NCBI GenBank assembly: GCA_964393825.1
Contig: CAYMUY010000001.1
Span: 294,272 to 358,271 of the forward strand
Direction: 5' to 3'
Source of the DNA: PFJX01 sp964393825
GTDB lineage: Bacteria; Pseudomonadota; Gammaproteobacteria; Burkholderiales; Thiobacillaceae
DNA: 64,000 nt
Shown piece after piece: positions 17,535 to 25,110 of this stretch. The stretch's first letter is position 1, and each line of letters starts with the position of its first letter. Both the position numbers and the translations under genes were made by a program. Below the pieces are notes generated by a model that did not search any database, was not told where the DNA came from, and saw only the letters and a program-made list of their open reading frames with translations.

Positions 17535-19688
17535 TCATAGATGGTAGCGCTTCTGTGCGAGCTGCCGCATCGATTCGCGCAAACGTTGAAGGAGGGGTTG
17601 CTCGGGCAGGGGCACCCGCAGGCGACCGGTGAGGCCATGCAGGGCGACCAGGCCCTGCAGCGCCTCATTGGGTATCCGCGCGCGCAATTCAAAGAAGGCT
17701 TCGGCGGCCTGCTTGCCGCTCTGGTCATCCGTGCGTACCGCGAAGTTCCCCCCACCCATCCAGCCCAGCGCCGAGGAAGCCAGTTTCTGACGCTGATAGG
17801 GAATCAACGTCACCGCACTGGCATGGATCAAGTGATCCGCCTGCCCTCTAAGACGAACCTCGACGCCCGTGACACGCTGCCGGAACAGTTGTTCGGCGTC
17901 TTCCTGGGCAACGATGGCGGTGAAGCGATAGCCGCCCTCCCCGACGATTTCACCCAGATTGGTACCGCGATTGATCCATGTCCCTTCCAGTTCATGCAGG
18001 TTCGGCGCCACCCAGCGGCCAGCCTGAGGGGCATGTACCACCAGTTCGCCACGCAGCGTCTCAAGTTCATGCAGCCGATCCCGCAGGGAGCGTTCCCGTC
18101 GCGCCAGGGGCTCCAGATCACCGAGAGCGACGACCAGGGCTCGGCGACGCTGGGTGGCGATTTCAGCGATCTGCTGGCGGGTGACTTCAAGGTCGTGGCG
18201 CAGTTCCGGGTTGTCCAGGCGTGCAATCACCTGACCGGTGATGACTGTATCGCCCGAATGCACTTCGAGTTGCGCCAGCCTGCCATCCACCCCGGTCACA
18301 ACCGAGTTGGACCGCTCCGCTTCCAGTACGCCATCGGCCTTGATCGCGTGCGGCAGGGGCACCCCCCCAGCGATGGCAAACAAGGCCAGGACCAGGGTAC
18401 TGGCGACCAGCCAGGCACGGACACGATTGCGCTGGGTGCGCGCGCCGGTCAGATGCACGAACAATTTGACCAGGGGCTGGAACACCAAGGTCCAGGAGGC
18501 GATGACGACCATCACCAGACCGACCACGAACCATTGGTCCAGCACAAACAGCAGGATGCCGGAGGTGATGAACAGGCGATAGACGTAGCTCAAGGGTGCG
18601 TAGGCTGTCAACCAGCCACGCTCCCAATTGTCCAGTGCCGCCGGATAGGCGAGGGACGAGCCGAGCAGCCAGCGGTCGGCATAGTAGAGCCATTGCTGGC
18701 TGGCTTTCTGATAGAGATTGGGGATATCGAGCAGATCGGCGAGGATGAAATAGGCGTCGAACCGCAGCAGCGGGTTGCCGTTGAACAACAGGCTGGAAAC
18801 GGAACCCACCACCATGACGTTGAACGCCAGGCTATGCACCAGGCCCTCGCCGCTGTTGGCCCAGACCAGGGCGCCCAGGGCGGCCAGGAAGAGTTCCACG
18901 ATCATGCCCGCCGCGCCGACCAGGGCACGCTGCCAGCGCGAGTGGAAACGCCAGCTCGCGGAGGCATCCATATAGGGCAGCGGCGTGAAGATCAGGAACA
19001 TCACACCCAGGGTGTGGACCTGACCGCCGAAGTGTTTGCAGATGAAGGCATGCCCCAGTTCATGGAACAACTTGAGCACGGCCAGGCTGAGGTAAAGCCA
19101 GGGGAGGTTCGACAGGGCGAGCAGTCCCTGGGCGCCGTCGACCAGGGCTTCGCGCTCGGCCAATGCCGCCGCGCCCCCCATGCCGATCACCGCCAGCCAG
19201 ACCAGCGCCGCCAGCGGGTGGGTGAAGGCCGCGATCAGTGGACGAACACGGTCCAGCCAGGTATCCGGATCCAGCAAGGGAATGCGGATATAGAGAAAGG
19301 CCATCCACTTGGCGCGGGTCTCGCGCAGGCGTCGGGTCTGATCGCGCTGATAGATCGCTGCACTGTCGGCCTGGTGACGGAAATAGAGCAGGCTGGCGAG
19401 GTTCAGCTGCGACAGCAACTGTGCCACCTCCTCCTGGCCTGGCGCCTCTTCGGGAAACTCGCGGACATGTTCGCGCCAGGTCTCATCGACGCTGCGACGG
19501 GGCGTCAGCCGCGCGAGAAAACGCCAGGCCTGGGGTGTGACGCGAAAGAACTTCTGTGAAAAAGCATCCTGCAGGACATACCAGGTCTGTCGGCGATAGG
19601 TCTGCTTGCGCACCTGGACCGTCGGCAACAAGCCCACCCGGGCACTGGCGAGGCGGTGCCAGGCATCGCTGAATGCGGCGCCACTCAT
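17535..19688 (-). CDS. PqqD-like/M50 site-2-type protease fused to a HlyD adaptor
   Basis: 717 residues in three parts. Residues 20-105 resemble a PqqD-like peptide-binding domain (TWYVLQDAFSQKFFRVTPQA). Residues about 150-440 are a multi-pass membrane domain of peptidase family M50: HELGH at 209-213 is intact, and NPLLRFDAYF at 305-314 matches the second metal-ligand motif (usually DGY; here D-A-Y). Residues 447-717 are a periplasmic HlyD-type adaptor with a lipoyl half-motif (VVTGVDGRLAQLEVHSGDTV, IARLDNPEL) and a coiled-coil. It should sit in the inner membrane with the HlyD part in the periplasm. It starts 10 bp after the preceding stop. Such fusions occur beside secreted-protein genes in other bacteria; whether it cleaves the giant protein is unknown. 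Confidence 0.88.
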   Translation of the reverse strand: MSGAAFSDAWHRLASARVGLLPTVQVRKQTYRRQTWYVLQDAFSQKFFRVTPQAWRFLARLTPRRSVDETWREHVREFPEEAPGQEEVAQLLSQLNLASLLYFRHQADSAAIYQRDQTRRLRETRAKWMAFLYIRIPLLDPDTWLDRVRPLIAAFTHPLAALVWLAVIGMGGAAALAEREALVDGAQGLLALSNLPWLYLSLAVLKLFHELGHAFICKHFGGQVHTLGVMFLIFTPLPYMDASASWRFHSRWQRALVGAAGMIVELFLAALGALVWANSGEGLVHSLAFNVMVVGSVSSLLFNGNPLLRFDAYFILADLLDIPNLYQKASQQWLYYADRWLLGSSLAYPAALDNWERGWLTAYAPLSYVYRLFITSGILLFVLDQWFVVGLVMVVIASWTLVFQPLVKLFVHLTGARTQRNRVRAWLVASTLVLALFAIAGGVPLPHAIKADGVLEAERSNSVVTGVDGRLAQLEVHSGDTVITGQVIARLDNPELRHDLEVTRQQIAEIATQRRRALVVALGDLEPLARRERSLRDRLHELETLRGELVVHAPQAGRWVAPNLHELEGTWINRGTNLGEIVGEGGYRFTAIVAQEDAEQLFRQRVTGVEVRLRGQADHLIHASAVTLIPYQRQKLASSALGWMGGGNFAVRTDDQSGKQAAEAFFELRARIPNEALQGLVALHGLTGRLRVPLPEQPLLQRLRESMRQLAQKRYHL

Positions 19689-19698
19689 GAATCGGTTC

Positions 19699-21573
19699 TC
19701 ACCACCACAGCCACAGGCGCAGTCGATCCAGTGCCTTGTGGGTGTAGATCCAGGCGATGTTGCGCGGTCCCGCGTCGATTCGCGCCAGACCGCTCATACC
19801 CGGCCGCCACCAGGCCTCAGGTGGCGACGAGAAACGCGCCTTGATGGCGAAATGGCTACCCTCCTGGCCTTTTACCTGGGCGATGGGGATCAACGTTTCG
19901 ACCACGAAGGGAATGCTCCGGTCCGGTCGTGCCAGCAAGGCCAGTTCACCACGGGCACCAGCGGCAACATGCCGTATCTCGCTTTCCGGCACGTGCAGCA
20001 CGCCATAGAGGCCTTCGATGCGCGCCAGCCGGAAGAGCCGATCCCCCTTGCGCACCGGCGCGCCCAGCAACTCCTTGCGCTCCCCTTCCACCACGACGCC
20101 ATCAAAAGGTGAAACGATGCGCGCCTGCGCCAGCGACAGCCGCAGCCGGCGCAGACGGGCATCGACCTGAGCCAGGCGCCGTCGCGCGATTTCGACATCA
20201 GCCAGGTTACCAAGAGCGCGCGCCTTGTCCGCCTCGGCACGATAGCGTTGGATATCCGCCTGCGTCTCGGCCTCCTGCTGTTCGAGTTCACGCGTATCCA
20301 ACTCCGCCAGCAGCGTGCCCTCGTGCACAAGATCCCCGGAACTGGCTTCCACCCGCTCCAGGAAGCCATCGAAACTGGCGCCGATCAGTCGGGTGCTATC
20401 GGTGCCCATCTGGGCGGTGGCCTCGACGCGGTACTCACGCGTGCCGAACACGGCATACAGCAGCCCCCCACAGAGCAGCACAACAGCCACTTTGCCGAAG
20501 ACATGGCTAGGACCGATCATGTCGCCTAGGCGTGCCTCCAGCCAGCCACCGAAACGCGCTCCCCACCAGCGATCCGCCGCGCGCAACCGGGCCAGCCAGG
20601 GCAACAGCAAGCCCAGGCTGACATGCAAGGGGGACAGCCAGTTGGCATCGCCATCGACTTCCTGTTCCGCCAGGAGCAGCACGGCTTCCGAACTCCCCTC
20701 GCCCAGTACCAGACTGTGCACCCGCGCGAAGCCGAGACCGCGATAGAGCTGCTGATGCGACTGCGTCACCAGAGCGCTGCCCGGGGCCGTGTCAGGCGCC
20801 GGGTGGACGATGTCGCAGCCCTGGTCCAGGGCTTCCTCGGCCGCGTTCTCCAGCAGGTTGACGTATTCGGTATTGCGCTCGAAGCGGTCCAGATGACTGA
20901 TCGCCTCGATCCGGACATGCTCGCCATGACGCCAGCCCAGCGCCGCGAAGGTGCAACCGGTACGGGCGACGACGCCATTCACCAATGCCAGTGCGGCGGC
21001 GCCGTAATGGCGCTCGCGCATCACCACGGCAGCGAGATCGAGCAGGTCCAGCAGCGAGGCGGCGACCGGCAAGGCCGGCAAGCCGGCGCCGCTGGGCGGC
21101 ACCGGCACCGGCAGGGTGGATGTCGCCGTTGCCGGGGCATCCGCCACCAGTTGCACGCGGAGCAGGAGTTCGTTCAGGCGCGGCCGCTCCTGTTCTGGAA
21201 TATCCAGCAACAGCAAGGCTTCGCCACCCGCGCGCACGGCGGCAAGCAGCCGTGGCTTGCCCTGGGCGTCGCGCGCGGGGCTGTAGGCGTAGCCGTTGGC
21301 TTGCGCGCGATTGGTTATTTCTTCCAGCAGATCCGGCCAGGTCGCCAGCAGCCAGTCGTCGTTGCCACCGCCGGTCGCCGCGCCCAACACCGTCCAGTCG
21401 TCCCCCTCGCGGCGCAGCGCCAGGGCCGCGCGGGCACGCGCCAGGGGCGCGAGCAGGGCGCAGTAGCGATCCCACCAGTCGACGTCGCGCGGGGCCGCGC
21501 GCAATGCATGGAGTGCCTCGATCAGGCTGCGGGCGTCGAGGTCCTCGCGGGGTTGGGCCGGGATGCGATCCAT
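19699..21573 (-). CDS. Sensor-like (GAF-like) domain protein fused to a HlyD adaptor
   Basis: 624 residues from ATG 21573. The N-terminal 350 residues are cytosolic and contain two regions with GAF-like character (about 20-150, and about 185-330 with ALVNGVVARTGCTFAALGWR and a final VLLLAEQE strand). One membrane segment follows at about 358-377 (FGKVAVVLLCGGLLYAVFG). The periplasmic part is HlyD-type: ASFDGFLERVEASSGDLVHE and LLAELDTRELEQQEAE, a coiled-coil, ARIVSPFDGVVV and a barrel domain. An in-frame GTG at 21597 would make the gene overlap the upstream hlyD-like gene by 14 bp; neither start has a good Shine-Dalgarno sequence. A single-span adaptor with a cytosolic sensing half is unusual. 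The GAF assignment is tentative; the HlyD assignment is firm. Confidence 0.82.
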   Translation of the reverse strand: MDRIPAQPREDLDARSLIEALHALRAAPRDVDWWDRYCALLAPLARARAALALRREGDDWTVLGAATGGGNDDWLLATWPDLLEEITNRAQANGYAYSPARDAQGKPRLLAAVRAGGEALLLLDIPEQERPRLNELLLRVQLVADAPATATSTLPVPVPPSGAGLPALPVAASLLDLLDLAAVVMRERHYGAAALALVNGVVARTGCTFAALGWRHGEHVRIEAISHLDRFERNTEYVNLLENAAEEALDQGCDIVHPAPDTAPGSALVTQSHQQLYRGLGFARVHSLVLGEGSSEAVLLLAEQEVDGDANWLSPLHVSLGLLLPWLARLRAADRWWGARFGGWLEARLGDMIGPSHVFGKVAVVLLCGGLLYAVFGTREYRVEATAQMGTDSTRLIGASFDGFLERVEASSGDLVHEGTLLAELDTRELEQQEAETQADIQRYRAEADKARALGNLADVEIARRRLAQVDARLRRLRLSLAQARIVSPFDGVVVEGERKELLGAPVRKGDRLFRLARIEGLYGVLHVPESEIRHVAAGARGELALLARPDRSIPFVVETLIPIAQVKGQEGSHFAIKARFSSPPEAWWRPGMSGLARIDAGPRNIAWIYTHKALDRLRLWLWW

Positions 21574-21583
21574 ACGGAGGGGT

Positions 21584-22396
21584 TCAGGAGTTGCCACGCG
21601 TGGAAAGGCGGACCCGCCCGGTGGCGCCGGGTCTCACCTGGCCGTTCGGATTGTCGAACTCCACCCGCAATTCCACCAGGCCGCTGGCGGCATCCGCCAC
21701 CGGCGACACGAAGGTCAGGCGGCCCGGAATCAGCCTGCGCTGTCCATCCACCTGCACGCTCAGGCGGTCTCCGCGGTTCAGGCCGGACGCCGCGCGGCGA
21801 CTGACGCTGACATTGAGATAGCAGACGTCGCTGTTGACCAGGCGCAACACCGGCTCACCGGGTTTGTTCCATTCCCCCACATCGAGATCGATCTGGGTGA
21901 CCACGCCGTCGATCGGCGCCAGCAGTCGCATGGCCTGGCGCTCCTGCTTCGCGCCCTCGTATTCAAGCTTCTCCCGTGCTTCCTGTGCCCGCAATTGATC
22001 GACCCGACCCTCCGTGGCGATCAGTTCGAGTTCCAGTTTCTGCAGTTCGTCATGACTGATTCCACCGGTCTTCTCGTAAAGGACTCGCGCATTTTCGTAC
22101 AGGCTCTTGACGATATTGATGCGGGCTTCCACCGCCTTGAGCTCGGATTGATCCTCCGACACCACGCGACGTCGTTCGGTTTCGACGGTCTGCATGCGAT
22201 CGTCGAGCGCCAGCAGCAACTGCCCCGCCCGCACTTTTTCTCCGACCGTCACGTTGACACTGGCGGCGACACCGCCGACACCGATGCTGAGGGTGAGGTC
22301 ACGCAGAGGATGAATGATGCCGACGTAGTCCTCGGCAACGGCCGTCGCGGCAACACCGAGCCCCAGGCAGAAAGCCAGTCCGTGTAGAAACCTCAT
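21584..22396 (-). CDS. HlyD/RND-type periplasmic adaptor protein
   Basis: 270 residues. A cleavable signal peptide (MRFLHGLAFCLGLGVAATAVA, then ED) replaces the usual membrane anchor, so this is a periplasmic protein. The lipoyl halves are VNVTVGEKVRAGQLLLALDD and LLAPIDGVVTQIDLDVG, separated by a helical hairpin of about 80 residues. A beta-barrel domain ends the protein (VRPGATGRVRLS). Adaptors of this type link an inner-membrane component to a TolC channel. GGGAG lies 5-9 nt upstream of the ATG at 22396, which is 1 nt after the TolC-like stop, so the two genes are translationally coupled. The open frame runs upstream to 22513, but that part lies inside tolC and lacks a signal sequence. Confidence 0.9.
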   Translation of the reverse strand: MRFLHGLAFCLGLGVAATAVAEDYVGIIHPLRDLTLSIGVGGVAASVNVTVGEKVRAGQLLLALDDRMQTVETERRRVVSEDQSELKAVEARINIVKSLYENARVLYEKTGGISHDELQKLELELIATEGRVDQLRAQEAREKLEYEGAKQERQAMRLLAPIDGVVTQIDLDVGEWNKPGEPVLRLVNSDVCYLNVSVSRRAASGLNRGDRLSVQVDGQRRLIPGRLTFVSPVADAASGLVELRVEFDNPNGQVRPGATGRVRLSTRGNS

Positions 22397-22397
22397 G

Positions 22398-23981
22398 TCA
22401 CTCTCCCAGTTCGATGTCGTGTCGCTGCAGCAGGCTGCCTTCCGCCAGGCGCAGCGCCGTGCGCGCCAGTTCCTGGCGAGTGATGCTCTCGAGTAGACGG
22501 GCGCGTGCATCATTGAGTGCGTTCTCCCGCTCGATCACCTGGGCCAGGCGCGACAGACCCAGCCCCATCTGCACGCGTTCCGCCTCGAGCAACTGCTCGC
22601 GCAGGGCCACGTCGCGGCGGATTTCCTCGACTTCCGTGATCGAGCTGGTCCACAACACCTGCCGGCTCACCAGATCGTTGGCCATCGCGCCGCGTACCGC
22701 TTCCAGCTCCAGGTCGGACTGGGCGATGCGCAACTTCTGCGCGCCGTGCTGCGCGCTGGCGCGACGATTTCCCTGCAAGGGCATTTCCAGGTTGAGCCCA
22801 AGGTAACAATCCGGATAGCGGGTGGAGAAAACGTTATCGGTGACGGTCCCGGAGGAATAAGCCAGTCGTGAAGTACTGCAACTGGCCACTACATCGAGTG
22901 CAGGCTTCACCTGGTTGCGCGCGTATTCCAGGCGCACCAGTCCCTGACGCCGGCGCAACTGCGCCACCTGCCAGGGTGGCCAGGCATCGAGCGCGGCGTC
23001 AAGGCGGGCATCGTCGAGCGGCCGGGCAGTGACGGGCGTTTCCGCGGGCTCTGTATCCAGCACAGGTTTCAGCCGCAAGCCTGCGTAAGTATGCCCAGGC
23101 AGGGCAAGCAGGTTCTTGACCCGCGCCTCGGCCTCGCTGACGCCTTGGTCGGCGCGCATCACTTCGACATTGCGCAATCCCAGAAGGGCCTGAGCCTCTC
23201 CGGCCGCCGTCCGCGAGATGCGTCCCGCGACCACCTGCGCCTTGGCGTCATCCATTGCACGAAGGGCGTTGTCGCGCGATTCCTCGCGCATGCGCTTGAG
23301 TTCGTACGCCTTATAGAGTTGCCAGTAGGTGGTCAGCGCATCGCTGCTGACCTTGAGGATCTGCTGCTTGTATTGTTGGCGGCTGATGGCCCACTCCAGT
23401 TCCGCCACCTGACGGTCCGCATCGACGGCAGCGGCGCCGAAGCCGCGCAGCAAGGGATGCTTCAGGGTGAGCGTCAGGGCGCCGTCGTATTCGGCCGGAT
23501 TAGTAGTGGTGGAGCGAATGATGTTGTTGCGGCGATCGGTATAACGGTAGGACAGGCTGACCTCGCCGCCACTGGCAAGCCGCTCCCGCACACCGAGTTC
23601 AATGGTGTCAACCAGTTCATCGAGTTCACTCTGCGCCGAAAACAGGCTGGAAGTTGCATTGAGTTCCTGGGCAGTGCGCTGCCGGAACCGGTCTTCATGG
23701 CGCAAGCTGGCGTAGGAAACCGGCTCGCCGAGTGCACTCTCGGCCTCCAGCAATTGACCCGCCACCTGCGTTTGCAGGCGTGCGTAGAGGGCATCGGCGT
23801 TGCGGGCGATGACCTGCTGCAGCAGTTGCTTGGGGGTGATCTCCCAAACACCCTGAATGGGGAGCAGCGGAAGCGCCGCGACGGCGCCCCCGCTGGCCGG
23901 AACGGCGGTCTCCGCTGAGGAGGCAGCGGAGACGCAGCACAGGACGAGTAGCCCCAGGCCGCGAACCAGGCGAACCCTCAT
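22398..23981 (-). CDS. TolC family outer-membrane channel protein
   Basis: 527 residues from ATG 23981. A signal peptide (MRVRLVRGLGLLVLCCVSA, cleavage near ASSA/ETA) precedes two outer-membrane-efflux repeats rich in long helices. Recognisable TolC-type stretches are ELDELVDTIELGVRERL and EVSLSYRYTDRRNN (beta-barrel strands), then LTLTLKHPLLRGFG and YCYLGLN-type strand segments, with LPGHTYAGLRLKP between the repeats. A trimer would form a channel-tunnel through the outer membrane and periplasm. It starts 2 nt after the SapC-like stop and ends 1 nt before the hlyD-like start, in the middle of the operon. Confidence 0.9.
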   Translation of the reverse strand: MRVRLVRGLGLLVLCCVSAASSAETAVPASGGAVAALPLLPIQGVWEITPKQLLQQVIARNADALYARLQTQVAGQLLEAESALGEPVSYASLRHEDRFRQRTAQELNATSSLFSAQSELDELVDTIELGVRERLASGGEVSLSYRYTDRRNNIIRSTTTNPAEYDGALTLTLKHPLLRGFGAAAVDADRQVAELEWAISRQQYKQQILKVSSDALTTYWQLYKAYELKRMREESRDNALRAMDDAKAQVVAGRISRTAAGEAQALLGLRNVEVMRADQGVSEAEARVKNLLALPGHTYAGLRLKPVLDTEPAETPVTARPLDDARLDAALDAWPPWQVAQLRRRQGLVRLEYARNQVKPALDVVASCSTSRLAYSSGTVTDNVFSTRYPDCYLGLNLEMPLQGNRRASAQHGAQKLRIAQSDLELEAVRGAMANDLVSRQVLWTSSITEVEEIRRDVALREQLLEAERVQMGLGLSRLAQVIERENALNDARARLLESITRQELARTALRLAEGSLLQRHDIELGE

Positions 23982-23983
23982 GG

Positions 23984-24736
23984 TCAGTGGGTGACCCGGG
24001 GCTTGTCCTCCGCTGCATGGGCGGCTTCGGCGACGCGAGCATCCTTGAGTTGCACCAGACGGTCGATCTGGGCCAGAGAAACCAGTTGCGCGTAGAGCGC
24101 GGGCAGGAAACGCTTGCCACGGATTTCCAGGAATTTCTCGTCGGACAGGTTGTTGAGACGCTCTTCGTTGATCACATAGCAACCGGTGATGTTGCGAATG
24201 CGATCGTGATCACGCACCCGCATGTTCAGCGGCGTGAGCATGTTGTTTTCGGCCAGGAACTTGCAGAAGGTCTGAGTCATGGCATCCATCTGCTGCAGTT
24301 CGCCCAGGTAACGCTTGACGTTCTCGATCACTTGCGTCGGCTCGCCCTTGTCGTCAAACAGGGCATTGCCTTCGCTTTCGCTGACCAGGCTGCTGTCCTC
24401 ATCGATGCAGACGGTGAAGCGGCCTTCCTGTCCGGAACCTGCAAGGGCAAAGGGATAGCGGCGGATGATCGCGGGGACGTAGGAGGCCTGCCATTTGCCG
24501 TCTTCGCCGACAAACAGGTTTTCATTGGCATCCAGACCCAACAGCGCGACCGGCTTGAACTCGTCTTTCTGCTTGTCCTCGAGGAACACGATGGGATAGA
24601 TCGCCGCAGCGCGCACGAATTCGTGCAGCATGACCGAGGCGATATGGAAACCGGTTGCGAAGGCGAAACCTTCCACCTGCTTGACTTTCAATTTTGCGTG
24701 GCGTTCGGCATTGACTGGAACCAATTTCTGGAACAT
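23984..24736 (-). CDS. SapC family protein, first gene of the export operon
   Basis: 250 residues, typical length for the SapC family (MFQKLVPVNAERH, then FHIASVMLHEFVRAAAIYPI, LGLDANENLFV, YVPAIIRRYPFAL, CIDEDSSL, FLPALYAQLVSLAQIDRLV). There is no signal peptide or membrane segment. SapC was named from the Campylobacter fetus surface-layer locus, whose surface proteins leave the cell by type I secretion; the family's molecular function is undefined. I place the start at ATG 24736, with GGAGA 6-7 nt upstream. An in-frame ATG at 24805 would add 23 basic residues unlike the family. Its position between a giant surface-type protein and TolC/HlyD genes supports a role in surface-protein export. 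Confidence 0.88.
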   Translation of the reverse strand: MFQKLVPVNAERHAKLKVKQVEGFAFATGFHIASVMLHEFVRAAAIYPIVFLEDKQKDEFKPVALLGLDANENLFVGEDGKWQASYVPAIIRRYPFALAGSGQEGRFTVCIDEDSSLVSESEGNALFDDKGEPTQVIENVKRYLGELQQMDAMTQTFCKFLAENNMLTPLNMRVRDHDRIRNITGCYVINEERLNNLSDEKFLEIRGKRFLPALYAQLVSLAQIDRLVQLKDARVAEAAHAAEDKPRVTH

Positions 24737-24934
24737 CTGTGCTCTCCATTGTTGAAAAAAAGATACAACTGAAAGGTGGCAACGGCAGTTTTTACCGCTC
24801 CTCATTGTATAGGCAGGGAGAAAGAATTAGGCCGCTAATTGCGCATCAGAGCCGCGTCGGCCACTGATCCCCGACCATGACCCATTGGATCGTGGCCGGG
24901 AAGTAAGCGGAGACAGCGGGTTCGGTACGTCGAA
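24737..24934. other. Spacer between the giant gene and the export operon
   Basis: 198 bp with no gene. It holds the hairpin at 24858-24898, a small inverted repeat ATTAG/CTAAT (24827-24840) and, on the coding strand, a TATACAAT-like sequence near 24806-24813 that could be a -10 element for sapC. No convincing -35 accompanies it. Whether the operon has its own promoter or is read through from the giant gene cannot be decided by eye. Confidence 0.45.
24858..24898. other. Strong hairpin between the giant gene and sapC
   Basis: CGGCCAC (24858-24864) and GATCC (24866-24870), with one bulged T, pair with GGATC (24887-24891) and GTGGCCG (24892-24898) around a 16-nt loop. The 12-bp stem lies 36 bp after the giant stop codon. 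No T-run follows on the minus strand. It may attenuate read-through or protect the 3' end of the giant transcript. Confidence 0.55.
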
Positions 24935-25110
24935 TTACAGGGCGAGACTTTCGATCCAGTAATCGAATGCCTCCTCGTCATTGGCTGCTTCGCCGGTACT
25001 CCAGGTCTGCATGCCCGGGCTGCCCAGCAGCGTGTAAGCGCTGCCCAGGCCGTAGGAGTGATCCGACAGCAGGCTGTCACCCCGATCCAGCGTCACCGCG
25101 CCACTGTACT
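24935..25110 (-). other. C-terminal tail of the giant protein
   Basis: The last 55-60 residues leave the regular repeat pattern (YLSQYSGAVTLDRGDSLL, SPGMQTWSTGEAANDEEA) and end in FDYWIESLAL, an acidic then aromatic/aliphatic end. Type I secretion signals are C-terminal and often end in a few hydrophobic residues after an acidic stretch, so this is a candidate export or sorting signal. That is inference from composition and position. Confidence 0.45.

Noticed and set aside
24858..24898. Classic intrinsic terminator
   Set aside because: The stem is strong but no T-run follows on the coding strand, so I list it only as a hairpin of unknown role.
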